Shown here piece after piece: positions 1 to 8,739 of a DNA stretch of 64,000 bases; the first letter of the stretch is position 1, and each line of letters starts with the position of its first letter. The notes below the pieces were generated by a model, which worked only from the letters and a program-made list of their open reading frames with translations, was not told the DNA's origin and searched no databases. The DNA comes from Neoalteromonas flava (GTDB lineage: Bacteria; Pseudomonadota; Gammaproteobacteria; Enterobacterales; Alteromonadaceae): the NCBI RefSeq assembly GCF_002807685.1, contig NZ_PEAX01000001.1, positions 620,001-684,000 of the forward strand. Direction: 5' to 3'. The position numbers and the translations under genes are program-made.

Positions 1-534
1 TTGCTTGAGAACACCGATTTGGTAGTAACGACCACAGGGAACGTAAATGTTTGTGATCGCTATATGCTGGCTGGGCTAAAAAATGGCGCGGTTGTGTGTA
101 ACATTGGTCATTTTGATAACGAAATCGATACTGCCTATACTCGTGAGCATTGGCGCTGGGAAGAAATTAAACCTCAAGTGCATAAGCTTTATCGTTCGGA
201 CGACGCGACTGATCACCTTTTATTATTGTCTGAAGGTCGACTCGTGAACTTGGGTAATGCGACAGGCCACCCTTCGCGTATTATGGACGGTAGCTTTGCT
301 AATCAGGTGTTAGCACAAATCCATTTGTTCCAACAAGGCTATGCGGCGCTCGATCCAGAGCAACAGCGCGAACTACTAAGTGTTACTGTACTGCCCAAAC
401 ATTTGGATGAAGAAGTTGCGCGCTATATGGTTGAGGGTTTTGGCGGCGTGATCACTGAGCTTACCCAACAGCAGGCAGACTACATTCAAGTGAATGTTGA
501 TGGCCCATTCAAAAATGATGACTATCGTTATTAA
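1..534 (+). CDS. ahcY: Adenosylhomocysteinase, C-terminal part (cut by window edge)
   Basis: This is the 3' end of S-adenosylhomocysteine hydrolase, the cytosolic NAD-dependent enzyme that splits S-adenosylhomocysteine into adenosine and homocysteine in the methyl cycle. The 177 visible residues carry the end of the NAD-binding domain ([12 protein letters not shown] near 11-22, [10 protein letters not shown] near 34-43) and the family signature [12 protein letters not shown] at about 85-96, finishing with the typical C-terminal tyrosine (DDYRY). The frame is open to the left edge, so the TTG at base 1 is an internal codon and the gene begins outside the window. The rhodanese gene starts 10 nt after the stop, suggesting cotranscription. 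Confidence 0.97.
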   Translation: MLENTDLVVTTTGNVNVCDRYMLAGLKNGAVVCNIGHFDNEIDTAYTREHWRWEEIKPQVHKLYRSDDATDHLLLLSEGRLVNLGNATGHPSRIMDGSFANQVLAQIHLFQQGYAALDPEQQRELLSVTVLPKHLDEEVARYMVEGFGGVITELTQQQADYIQVNVDGPFKNDDYRY

Positions 535-543
535 GGAATGGCT

Positions 544-915
544 ATGAAGAGATGGTTATTTACCCTGATCAGTGCGCTAAGCTTTTCGCTGGCTGCTGCA
601 GATCTCAAGAGTATTTCGTCTGACGAATTACTTAGCGCAGATACCAGTGAATGGTTAATTTTAGATGTGCGCAGTGATGAAGAGTTTGCGCAAGGGCACG
701 TGCCAAATGCGCTCAACATTGCACACAAAGACGTTGCCGAACAGCTCAGTCGAATTGCGGAGTTTAAAGATAAACCGGTGGTAGTTTATTGTCGCTCTGG
801 CAGGCGAGCAGGCATGGCGGCGGAAATTTTAACTGAGGCTGGTTTCAGTGATGTGCGTCATCTGGAAGGTGACATCATGGGGTGGAAGGAAGCCGGTCAC
901 AGGTTAGCACAATAA
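544..915 (+). CDS. Exported single-domain rhodanese (PspE-like)
   Basis: A 123-residue protein with a hydrophobic N-terminal signal peptide ending near Ala-Ala-Ala-Asp and one rhodanese domain. The active-site loop CRSGRR has the catalytic cysteine at about residue 83, so a sulfurtransferase or thiol-handling role in the periplasm is likely; the physiological substrate is unknown. ATG codons occur at 538 and 544. The AGGA at 534-537 touches the first but sits six bases before the second, so 544 is preferred. The stop overlaps the next gene's start as TAATG, which points to translational coupling within the ahcY tail operon. Confidence 0.9.
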   Translation: MKRWLFTLISALSFSLAAADLKSISSDELLSADTSEWLILDVRSDEEFAQGHVPNALNIAHKDVAEQLSRIAEFKDKPVVVYCRSGRRAGMAAEILTEAGFSDVRHLEGDIMGWKEAGHRLAQ

Positions 916-1346
916 TGCTAGAGCGCCGCTGGCAAGACAAATATGGTAGTTATACCCTGTATGCGCGCGACAACTTTATAGAATCGATAATCTTAGGGGC
1001 TATCGGCGACAATATCACTGCCCACTTTAAGAAGGATATTATCGATTTAGCCAAATCCTATGGCGGTCGCCCGTTTGGCTACTACGCTGATCTAACTGGT
1101 TCAGAAGGCTATACCGAAGTGGCTGAGCAACACATAATTGTGGCCTATAAGGCATGCTTGGAATTTGGCTGCGTAATCGATGCGATGACTATCAAGTCCC
1201 CACTGGTTAAAGCCCAAATGGAGCGAGTCAGTGATATTGTCGGTATCGATCTTCCGCTCGCGGTACGAATGTTTGAATCGCGAGAAGCTGGTATCGCTTT
1301 TGTTGAAAAGCTGGTCCAGAAAACCAAAGACAGGTTAGCCAAGTGA
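915..1346 (+). CDS. STAS/SpoIIAA-like hypothetical protein
   Basis: A soluble 143-residue protein without signal peptide or membrane segment. Its alternating pattern (short strand-like N-terminal segment, a helix near residues 30-50, a GFYYADLTG-like strand with surrounding helices) resembles small SpoIIAA/STAS-like proteins, but this is a fold-level impression only. An in-frame codon at 882 would add 11 residues; the ATG at 915, overlapping the rhodanese stop as TAATG, is a better start. It overlaps the next gene by four bases (GTGA). No function can be named; the tight packing suggests it belongs to the same operon as the rhodanese and DUF2721 genes. Confidence 0.7.
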   Translation: MLERRWQDKYGSYTLYARDNFIESIILGAIGDNITAHFKKDIIDLAKSYGGRPFGYYADLTGSEGYTEVAEQHIIVAYKACLEFGCVIDAMTIKSPLVKAQMERVSDIVGIDLPLAVRMFESREAGIAFVEKLVQKTKDRLAK

Positions 1347-1720
1347 CAATTACTCTAGCCACTCCAGCCATGTTATTCCCCGCAATATCGTTATTGTTGC
1401 TTGCCTATACGAATCGTTTTCTAACGCTCGCTACAGTTATTCGTAATTTTACCGACGATGACAATAGTGTGAATAAACAAATCATCAATTTGCGCAAACG
1501 CATACAGCTAATCAAAGCAATGCAAGAAGCTGGGGCGGTGAGTTTCTTTATATGCGTCTTGTCGATGTTAGCGATTTACCTTGACTATCAGGTGGTGGGT
1601 AGTTGGCTTTTCGCCTTTAGTCTCGTTTGCCTTTTATACTCACTTTTGTTGTCAGTGCGTGAGATTCGGATTTCTGTTGAGGCGCTAGATGTGCACCTCA
1701 ACAGTTTGCGAGAAAAATAA
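1343..1720 (+). CDS. DUF2721 family membrane protein
   Basis: A 125-residue inner-membrane protein with a hydrophobic segment at about 8-28, a charged cytoplasmic-type linker rich in Asn, Arg and Lys (about 32-60), and two further hydrophobic helices near 65-105. This architecture and length match the DUF2721 family, whose role is unknown. The GTG start at 1343 overlaps the upstream stop (GTGA), so translation is probably coupled. It is the last gene of the ahcY tail and converges on tyrS, with only two bases between the stops. Confidence 0.8.
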   Translation: MTITLATPAMLFPAISLLLLAYTNRFLTLATVIRNFTDDDNSVNKQIINLRKRIQLIKAMQEAGAVSFFICVLSMLAIYLDYQVVGSWLFAFSLVCLLYSLLLSVREIRISVEALDVHLNSLREK

Positions 1721-1722
1721 CC

Positions 1723-2925
1723 TTAACGGGTCAAAGTGATACGCGCAAACTTGCGTTTGCCAACTTGATAGACCGCACAACTCTCTTCGGTAAGCATTAA
1801 TTTAGCATCATTGACCCGTTCGCCATCTATTTTCACTGCGCCTTGTTTTATCATTCGCATCGCTTCGGATGTAGAGGCAACCAACTCGGCTTCTTTGAGT
1901 AGATTTCCAATGGCTAATCCCTCATTGTCCAGCGGCAAAGTGAGTTCTGGCATTTCATCAGGAATAGCATTCTTGCTAAAGCGTTGAATAAAGTCTTGGT
2001 GCGCCGCTTCTGCTGCAGCTTCCGAATGGAATCGAGCAATTAATTCTTTGGCTAACTCAATCTTTGCATCGCGCGGATTAGCACCTTGTGCAATAGAGGC
2101 TTTTAATGCTGCGATTGTGTCTAATGGCTTAAAGCTCAGTAAATCATAATAGCGCCACATCAAGTCATCAGATATCGACATTACCTTACCGAACATATCA
2201 TTCGGTGCGTCAGTAATGCCAATGTAGTTATTTAATGACTTGGACATCTTTTGCACGCCATCAAGACCTTCCAAAAGAGGCATCATTAAAACGGTTTGCT
2301 GTGCTTGACCCTGCTCTTTCTGTAATTCACGCCCCATTAATAAGTTGAAGCGCTGATCAGTCCCGCCAAGCTCTACATCACTCTCTAATGCAACAGAATC
2401 CCAGCCCTGTACCAGGGGGTACAAAAATTCATGGATCGCAATCGGCTGCCCATTGTTGTAGCGCTTTTTAAAATCATCACGCTCTAGCATGCGCGCTACC
2501 GTCTGGCTGGCAGCGAGTTTGATCATACCTGCGGCACCCAGTTGATCCATCCACTCTGAGTTGAATCTCACTTCAGTTTTTTCTGGGTCTAGGATTTTAA
2601 ATACCTGCTGCTTGTAGGTTTCAGCGTTAGCAAGTACTTGCTCTCTCGTTAACGGTTTGCGGGTTACGTTTTTACCCGTCGGATCGCCAATGAGACCGGT
2701 AAAGTCACCGATCAAAAATATAACCTGATGACCAAGTTGCTGAAAGGTACGCATCTTGTTGATTAGCACAGTGTGACCCAAGTGCAGATCCGGCGCGGTT
2801 GGATCAAACCCAGCCTTTATTTTCAGCGGTTTCCCGGACTTCAGTTTTTCAATCAGTTCGGCCTCAACCAAAATATCGTCTGCGCCACGCTTTATTTCTT
2901 CTAGCGCAGCCTGCCAATCAGCCAT
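1723..2925 (-). CDS. tyrS: Tyrosyl-tRNA synthetase (short type)
   Basis: Cytosolic class I aminoacyl-tRNA synthetase that charges tRNA-Tyr. The 400-residue protein has the HIGH-type motif HLGH at about 48-51, the tyrosine-site segment YPLVQGWDS near 169-177, GGTDQRFN near 187-194, the KMSKS loop at 226-230 and a C-terminal S4 RNA-binding domain (about 335-395). Length and motif spacing match the shorter Haemophilus-like TyrS lineage and not the E. coli 424-residue form. It is monocistronic on the minus strand and divergent from the M23 peptidase gene, consistent with promoters in the 200-base gap. Confidence 0.97.
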   Translation of the reverse strand: MADWQAALEEIKRGADDILVEAELIEKLKSGKPLKIKAGFDPTAPDLHLGHTVLINKMRTFQQLGHQVIFLIGDFTGLIGDPTGKNVTRKPLTREQVLANAETYKQQVFKILDPEKTEVRFNSEWMDQLGAAGMIKLAASQTVARMLERDDFKKRYNNGQPIAIHEFLYPLVQGWDSVALESDVELGGTDQRFNLLMGRELQKEQGQAQQTVLMMPLLEGLDGVQKMSKSLNNYIGITDAPNDMFGKVMSISDDLMWRYYDLLSFKPLDTIAALKASIAQGANPRDAKIELAKELIARFHSEAAAEAAHQDFIQRFSKNAIPDEMPELTLPLDNEGLAIGNLLKEAELVASTSEAMRMIKQGAVKIDGERVNDAKLMLTEESCAVYQVGKRKFARITLTR

Positions 2926-3124
2926 TTGCTACTCACTTTCGAATGTATTTTAACAAAGCCGCATAGTTTACTTTCAGTGGAGTGCCATTGAAAGCATGGC
3001 GCTCGAAAAAGTCCTCAAATTGGGCTGTTTTGCGATAGAATTTCCCCGCGATTCACCCCGAACTGCTGGCGATTTTGTTTTAATCGGTATATTCTGACCA
3101 AGAATCAGATTTATTTCGGTGTGT

Positions 3125-4453
3125 ATGTCTTTTCGAGCAACAATCATTCGGTCATTTCGATCATTACCCAGCACGCATAAAGTCGCGGTCAGTAGCTTAG
3201 CTGTGCTTTGCGTGTTGCTGTTATTGATGCCAGCAGAGACGGTAGTTGCCTCCAAGCATACTGAAGCCCATATTTTGGAAGCTGGTAAACGCTACCCTTT
3301 AGATCTTCCTGAACTCAATTCCACATTGCCGTCAGCCGGAGTGTTAGAGGCCAGTGATTGGGTTAGTTATCGCGTTCGTTCTGGCGACACGCTCGCCAAA
3401 ATTTTTAAACGTGCAGGCTTAACCCCCCGCGATACATATGAAGTCACTCAGGTGGGTGATCTCGCCAAGCGACTAATCGCCCTTAAGCCCGGTGAAGAAA
3501 TTGCCATCAAGCGTGATAGCTACGGACGTCTCGAAGGCGTCGAATATGTTTTCTCACCGACTGAAAAATTAACCATCACAGCACAATATAGTGAAGATGC
3601 TGACGCGCAACGCTCGTTTAGCGCCAGTATCGTGGAAAAGCCAGTGGATATCCGGCATAACTTCGCGCAAGGTGAAATTGACTCAAATTTCTGGAATGCC
3701 GGTGTTGACGCAGGCTTGACTGATAATCAGATCATGCAACTTGCAGGAATTTTTGGCTGGGATATCGATTTCGCCTCAGAAATTCGCTCCGGAGATACAT
3801 TCAATATTGTATTTGAGGAAAAGTATATCGATGGCGAGTTTGTCGGTCATGGTGACATTGTTGCCGCGGAATTCGTCAACCAGAATGAAGAGTTCAATGC
3901 GATTAGATACACCGATGGTAACTATTACACAGCTGAAGGCCGCAGCATGCGCAAGAGCTTTCTGCGCGCACCGGTGCACTTTACTCGGGTAAGCTCCAAC
4001 TTCAATCCACGACGTTTTCACCCAGTACAAAAACGCTGGAAAGCACACCGTGGTACCGACTATGTTGCCCCTGTAGGTACGCCGATCATGTCAGCGGGAG
4101 ATGGCAAGGTTATTCGGTCAGGCTATGATAAATACAACGGACACCATGTGTTTATCCAGCATGGCGAAAAGTACACCACCAAGTATTTGCACTTTAAAAA
4201 GCGTGCTGTAAAAGTTGGCGAAACGGTTAAACAAGGTCAAGTTATCGGTTATCTCGGCAGTTCGGGTATGGTGACTGGTGCCCACTTGCACTATGAGTTT
4301 CTTGTCGATGGCGTGCATCGTAATCCACGCACTGTAGAATTACCCAAGGCTGATCCTATCAACCCCAAAGAGCGAGCAGAGTTTGAGCAGTTAGCCTCGC
4401 TTCGCCTTGAGCAATTAAGCCACAATAAACGTATTATGCTTGCCATGAACTAA
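3125..4453 (+). CDS. M23 family murein metallopeptidase with LysM/OapA-like region (MepM-like)
   Basis: Inner-membrane-anchored periplasmic peptidoglycan endopeptidase of the YebA/MepM type, which cuts cross-links so that new murein can be inserted. A hydrophobic anchor lies near residues 20-38, a LysM/OapA-like segment (VRSGDTLAKIFKRAGL) near 85-102, and the M23 domain in the C-terminal third with the zinc motifs HxxxD (HRGTD, about residue 309) and HxH (HLHYEF, about 389). A GTG at 3119 would add two residues; the ATG at 3125 is taken, although no clear ribosome binding site precedes either. anmK follows after eight bases, linking murein cleavage with murein recycling in one operon. Confidence 0.93.
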   Translation: MSFRATIIRSFRSLPSTHKVAVSSLAVLCVLLLLMPAETVVASKHTEAHILEAGKRYPLDLPELNSTLPSAGVLEASDWVSYRVRSGDTLAKIFKRAGLTPRDTYEVTQVGDLAKRLIALKPGEEIAIKRDSYGRLEGVEYVFSPTEKLTITAQYSEDADAQRSFSASIVEKPVDIRHNFAQGEIDSNFWNAGVDAGLTDNQIMQLAGIFGWDIDFASEIRSGDTFNIVFEEKYIDGEFVGHGDIVAAEFVNQNEEFNAIRYTDGNYYTAEGRSMRKSFLRAPVHFTRVSSNFNPRRFHPVQKRWKAHRGTDYVAPVGTPIMSAGDGKVIRSGYDKYNGHHVFIQHGEKYTTKYLHFKKRAVKVGETVKQGQVIGYLGSSGMVTGAHLHYEFLVDGVHRNPRTVELPKADPINPKERAEFEQLASLRLEQLSHNKRIMLAMN

Positions 4454-4461
4454 GTTTTACG

Positions 4462-5595
4462 ATGCCTGGATCACCGCAACGTTTTATAGGATTGATGTCA
4501 GGCACCAGCATGGATGGAATGGATGCGGTAATTGCAGATTTCTCTGCTGCGTCGATAACACTAATTGCCCATGCCCATTTGCCCTACCCAGCAAAGCTTC
4601 TTGATTTATTACAACAGTTGTCCATTCCTGGTGACAATGAAATCGACCAATTAGGCGCTGCGGAGTATGGTGTTGCAGAATTGAGCGTTGCAGTTATTGC
4701 AAAATGCTTATCCAAGGCCGGGCTTACTGCTCGCGATATCATAGCTATTGGTTCTCACGGTCAGACCATTCGCCATCGCCCTCGCAATGCCCAGCAAGAA
4801 GTAATGAGTCCATTTACCCTTCAAGTGGGTGATCCGAATGTTATTGCTGTGCAGACAGGGATCCCCGTGGTTGCCGATTTCCGCCGTAAGGACATGGCAT
4901 TGGGTGGTCAAGGAGCGCCTCTGGTACCCGCTTTTCATCAAGCTACCTTTGATACCCCCAAGCGCACCGAAGCTATACTCAACTTAGGTGGAATTGCAAA
5001 TATCACTTTACTGCCCGAACATAGCAGTCAACAATCGGTGATCGGTTTCGATACGGGACCAGCGAATACGTTAATGGATGTATGGATCAAGCAGCAAAAA
5101 GGCCTAGCGTATGACCATGACGGTGAATGGAGCCGCTCAGGAAACGTCATTCAAGATTTATTATCGCGAATGCTACAGGACCCTTATTTTCAGCTACCCG
5201 CGCCGAAAAGTACTGGTAAAGAATATTTTTCAACGCAATGGCTAAACCATTATCTAGGTAACTCTTCTCTGCGTGCAGAGGATATTCAAGCGACTTTGTG
5301 CGCATTAACAGTAACTAGTATCTCACAAGCACTTAAGCCCTACCCGCCAATCAATGAGCTCATCGTTTGCGGTGGGGGTGCGTTAAATCGCTATTTACTT
5401 GAACAATTGTCGCAACATTTGCCGCAAACCACGGTGGTGACATCACATTCTCGTGGTATTGATCCCATGCACGTTGAAGCATTAGCATTTGCTTGGTTGG
5501 CCAAACAATTTTACGCGCGGCTCCCCGGCAATATACCCGCAGTTACCGGCGCAAGCCGACCCGCCATACTCGGCGCGCTATACCCTGCTGAATGA
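4462..5595 (+). CDS. anmK: Anhydro-N-acetylmuramic acid kinase
   Basis: Cytosolic kinase that converts recycled 1,6-anhydro-MurNAc to MurNAc-6-phosphate. The 377-residue protein has the N-terminal phosphate-binding motif GTSMDGMD (about 14-21), a central ADFRRKDMALGGQGAPL segment holding the substrate base region (about 138-154), GFDTGPANTLMD (about 195-206) and the C-terminal nucleotide-binding CGGGALN. Length is normal for the family. The start is eight bases after the M23 peptidase stop, a common pairing of cell-wall turnover and recycling. An Lrp-type gene follows after ten bases. Confidence 0.97.
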   Translation: MPGSPQRFIGLMSGTSMDGMDAVIADFSAASITLIAHAHLPYPAKLLDLLQQLSIPGDNEIDQLGAAEYGVAELSVAVIAKCLSKAGLTARDIIAIGSHGQTIRHRPRNAQQEVMSPFTLQVGDPNVIAVQTGIPVVADFRRKDMALGGQGAPLVPAFHQATFDTPKRTEAILNLGGIANITLLPEHSSQQSVIGFDTGPANTLMDVWIKQQKGLAYDHDGEWSRSGNVIQDLLSRMLQDPYFQLPAPKSTGKEYFSTQWLNHYLGNSSLRAEDIQATLCALTVTSISQALKPYPPINELIVCGGGALNRYLLEQLSQHLPQTTVVTSHSRGIDPMHVEALAFAWLAKQFYARLPGNIPAVTGASRPAILGALYPAE

Positions 5596-5605
5596 AAGGA
5601 TGAAC

Positions 5606-6079
5606 ATGACAAATAAACAAACCTTGGATGTCATTGATATTAATATACTGGCACAGTTGTATGCAGACCCCGCGATCAATAACAAATCACTCGCTGAAGC
5701 GGTTGGTCTTGCACCATCTTCCTGCCATGAGCGTGTCAAACGGCTAAATGCGCAACACATCATTCGTGGTAGCCAGTTGATTGTTGATATTGAAGCGCTT
5801 GGCGGTCACATTCAAGCGATGGTTGCGGTTAGGTTATCGTCGCACGACAGGAGTACAATTGCTGGCTTTCAGCAGGATCTACTACAAACCACGGAGGTTG
5901 TGAGTATTTATCACACCGGTGGCGAAAACGACTTTTTGCTCCACGTGTGCGTCCCAAATGCGCTACATTTGCGTGACTTTGTGTTTGACAAGGTGACTGC
6001 ACGTGCGGAAGTGAACCATGTAGAGACCGCACTGGTATACAATGTTCAAGTAAGCCAAAAACTACCCAGTTACCTTTAA
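5606..6079 (+). CDS. Lrp/AsnC family transcriptional regulator
   Basis: A 157-residue DNA-binding regulator with an N-terminal winged helix-turn-helix (LAEAVGLAPSSCHERVKRL, about 22-40) and a C-terminal RAM/AsnC ligand-binding domain with the usual GGENDFLLHV segment near 105-114. Family members sense amino acids or related small molecules. In-frame starts exist at 5489 and 5600, but AAGGA at 5596-5600 is five bases before the ATG at 5606, which gives a standard-length protein. It may be cotranscribed with anmK; its target and ligand cannot be told from this window. Confidence 0.9.
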   Translation: MTNKQTLDVIDINILAQLYADPAINNKSLAEAVGLAPSSCHERVKRLNAQHIIRGSQLIVDIEALGGHIQAMVAVRLSSHDRSTIAGFQQDLLQTTEVVSIYHTGGENDFLLHVCVPNALHLRDFVFDKVTARAEVNHVETALVYNVQVSQKLPSYL

Positions 6080-6245
6080 ACAAATGAACTTTGCGTTCGA
6101 ACTGTGGGTCATAGAATGCGCGACCAAGATTGTAGCGCACCGTATTTGCTTGCACCTACATGCTTCACTTCGCACAGCAAGTTCACTAAGATTATTAGTG
6201 TAGCTGAAGAGCAACCCATTCAATCAACGTCACATGAGGTTATTA

Positions 6246-6797
6246 ATGCATTATCTGCGGGTCTTATCATTATCTCTTATTATTTTAGGCTTAACGGCGT
6301 GCTCATTAACGCCTCGCGTCAATACTGATTATGATACAACGGCTAGCTTTACTCATCTGAAGTCGTTCGCCTTTGCCCCTGAGCACAGTTCCAACGAAAC
6401 GGTGACGACACTATTGAACAAGCGGGTAAAGGACAGCCTCACGGCTACGCTTACCACCAATGGCCATCCCTTGGTTGACGAAGCTCAAGCCGACTTCTTG
6501 GTGGCTTTTCATACCAGTTACGAGAAACGCATTGACGTTGATACATATTACACAACATGGGGAATTCGCCCTTTTTGGTGGTATGGTCCCTTCGACCGCG
6601 CCCATGTACCCACTACCCGTGTCCGTGAATACACGGTAGGTACATTGGTTGTCGATATAATTGATAACCGCGCCAAAACAGTAGTGTGGAGTAGTTCTGC
6701 GGCGAATACGGTGTCTAAGTATGCTTCACCTGAAGAGCGAGAGGCGCGTATTAACGAAGTTGTGAACGCGATGTTGGCGGACTTCCCACCGCGTTAA
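6246..6797 (+). CDS. DUF4136 family lipoprotein
   Basis: A 183-residue predicted lipoprotein with lipobox LTAC about 18 residues in, followed by a mature domain with the DUF4136 pattern: TFAFAP-like strand, an ADFLVAFHTS segment and a C-terminal GTLVVDIIDN/VVWSS block. Position +2 after the cysteine is Leu/Ser, so outer-membrane sorting by Lol is possible. An in-frame ATG at 6234 would add four residues; GAGG at 6236-6239 is spaced six bases from the ATG at 6246, favouring the latter. Function of the family is unknown. Confidence 0.85.
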   Translation: MHYLRVLSLSLIILGLTACSLTPRVNTDYDTTASFTHLKSFAFAPEHSSNETVTTLLNKRVKDSLTATLTTNGHPLVDEAQADFLVAFHTSYEKRIDVDTYYTTWGIRPFWWYGPFDRAHVPTTRVREYTVGTLVVDIIDNRAKTVVWSSSAANTVSKYASPEEREARINEVVNAMLADFPPR

Positions 6798-6925
6798 GTT
6801 AGTTGCAACTGACCGTCTAATTAAGCACTGTAATTCTGCTCAACTTTGTGCAGGCATTTTGACATTGCGTATGATTCAATGTTTGCGCACCGTTGGGCAT
6901 TAACGGTTCAATCTCTTAACAATTA

Positions 6926-6966
6926 AAACCTGACAATACCCTTACTATAATCAGGTTTATTTTTAT
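6926..6966 (+). terminator. Possible weak terminator after DUF4136 gene
   Basis: Arms AAACCTGA (6926-6933) and TCAGGTTT (6951-6958) pair perfectly across a 17-base loop and are followed by a T-rich run to about 6966. The large loop and the 130-base distance from the upstream stop make it uncertain; it could equally be a chance inverted repeat before the aminopeptidase promoter. Confidence 0.4.
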
Positions 6967-7057
6967 CTGTTATCTCCGTAGTTTTATCGCGTTACACTGA
7001 TCTTTCAGTCTCAAAATACGCTATAAAAGGCAGCTAAAACACTCAACGGAGATCTTT

Positions 7058-8608
7058 ATGAAATACTGGTTACGTGCAAGCATTGCATGGTTATCACTGT
7101 GCAGCCTATCGGCTTTTGCATCAATCTCTTTGGATTTTGCGACCTCGCCAAATCAGGACAGTGACAAGATCGCTCTGGTCATGCAAAACCCGCAATTAGA
7201 GAGCGAGCTTGCACAGCAGATTAATGCTCAATCCAATGGCGAATTTATGCGTCAGCTTGAGCAAATCACCTTCAAACCCGACCAAGCGAAGAGTTTCACT
7301 TTGTACGGTATTGGCAAATACAAGCAAGTTTTTGTGCATGTTGCTAACCGCAACGACATCCAAACAGGCCCAGAATGGCAAGCCCTTGGCGGGCAAAGCG
7401 TGGCCTGGCTAAGTAAGAGTGCGGGCAGTGAGCCTCTCAACGTGGTTTTAGATTTGCCCTCTGCTGATGTAAGTGCATTGGCTAACTTCGCGTTAGGCGC
7501 GTCGCTGCGTGGCTATCATTTCGACCGTTATAAAAAGGCCGACAACAAGCCAACTTCTCTAAACGTGGCTCTTGTGCATGCGCTCGCTGCAGACGCTGCT
7601 ACGGCATATCAGCAAGATCTTACTCATGTAGCCAAAGGCGTCTATTTGGCACGTGATATGGCCAGCGAACCAGGCAAAACTATTTACCCTGAAAGTTTTG
7701 TTCAACGCGTCAAAACCTTATTTAAAGGCATCGATAATGTCGACATCGATGTTCTTGATGTAAAAGACATGCAAAAGCGCAATATGGGTGCGCTGTTAGG
7801 CGTTGGTAAAGGATCTATCAACGACCCACGTCTGTTAGTGATTGAATACCGTGGCGGCGCCAAAGACAGTGCTCCTATCGCCTTGGTTGGCAAAGGTATC
7901 ACCTTTGACACCGGTGGTATCAGCCTCAAGCCAAACAATGGTATGTGGGCGATGAAGTCCGATCTCTCTGGTGCTGCAGCGGTTGCTGGTACGTTATTGG
8001 CGGTGGCGAGCCGGGGTGAGGCAATTAACTTGGTTGGCTTGATGCCACTGGCCGAGAACATGCCGTCACAAGATGCTATTCGTCCTGGTGATGTGCTTGA
8101 AACCATGCACGGCACGAGTATAGAGATCATTTCTACTGATGCTGAAGGACGCCTAATCCTAGCCGATGCCGTTACCTATGCGCAGCGCGAGTTTAAGCCT
8201 AAAATGCTGGTTAACATTGCGACGTTAACCGGCTCTGCGGCACGTGCGTTAAGTGATGAGTATGCAGCCGTGATCACCCGTGACTTTGCACTATCGACTG
8301 AAATGATGGCGGTTGGTGAGGCAGCTGGCGAAGACGTCTGGCCTTTACCTTTGCATCCTAATCATTTCGAGCAAATCGAATCAGATATCGCAGATATTAA
8401 GAATTCAGGTGCAGGCAACCCAGGTGCCAGCATTGGCGCTGCGGTAGTCGGTACATTCGTAGATGAAAACTTACCTTGGGTGCATTTAGATATCGCTGGT
8501 GTTGATTACCTATCCAGTGATACCGATATTGCGCCTAAGGGAGCTGCAGGCTGGGGGGTTCGCTTTATGGATCAGCTCGTGCGCCAGCACGCGCAAGCAG
8601 CACAATAA
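7058..8608 (+). CDS. Secreted M17 leucyl aminopeptidase
   Basis: Metallo-aminopeptidase that removes N-terminal residues such as leucine. The 516-residue precursor has a clear signal peptide (cleavage after AFA near residue 22), so unlike cytosolic PepA it probably acts in the periplasm or outside. The metal and catalytic residues are present: VGKGITFDTGG near 277-287 (Lys and Asp ligands) and the M17 signature with TDAEGRLILAD near 360-370. The N-terminal domain is family-typical. A good ribosome binding site (ACGGAG, eight bases upstream) supports the start. It stands alone between non-coding gaps and ends in a hairpin terminator. Confidence 0.95.
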   Translation: MKYWLRASIAWLSLCSLSAFASISLDFATSPNQDSDKIALVMQNPQLESELAQQINAQSNGEFMRQLEQITFKPDQAKSFTLYGIGKYKQVFVHVANRNDIQTGPEWQALGGQSVAWLSKSAGSEPLNVVLDLPSADVSALANFALGASLRGYHFDRYKKADNKPTSLNVALVHALAADAATAYQQDLTHVAKGVYLARDMASEPGKTIYPESFVQRVKTLFKGIDNVDIDVLDVKDMQKRNMGALLGVGKGSINDPRLLVIEYRGGAKDSAPIALVGKGITFDTGGISLKPNNGMWAMKSDLSGAAAVAGTLLAVASRGEAINLVGLMPLAENMPSQDAIRPGDVLETMHGTSIEIISTDAEGRLILADAVTYAQREFKPKMLVNIATLTGSAARALSDEYAAVITRDFALSTEMMAVGEAAGEDVWPLPLHPNHFEQIESDIADIKNSGAGNPGASIGAAVVGTFVDENLPWVHLDIAGVDYLSSDTDIAPKGAAGWGVRFMDQLVRQHAQAAQ

Positions 8609-8623
8609 TTCACTTCCACAAAG

Positions 8624-8660
8624 ATGCTCCGCGTGATAGTGCGCGGGGCATTTGCTTCTA
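8624..8660 (+). terminator. Terminator hairpin after aminopeptidase gene
   Basis: ATGCTCCGCG (8624-8633) pairs with CGCGGGGCAT (8642-8651) with one G-T wobble and an eight-base loop, followed by a partly T-rich tail. It begins 16 bases after the aminopeptidase stop. Confidence 0.6.
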
Positions 8661-8739
8661 TCTTATACCGTTCTGATTGTTGGGATTATCACAAGATCCC
8701 CAATATTTTATCTAACGATAGTTAATCAGGAGATACACC

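Noticed and set aside
7702-8130. Minus-strand open frame opposite the aminopeptidase
   Set aside because: Lies entirely within the M17 gene's conserved domain; no start signal.
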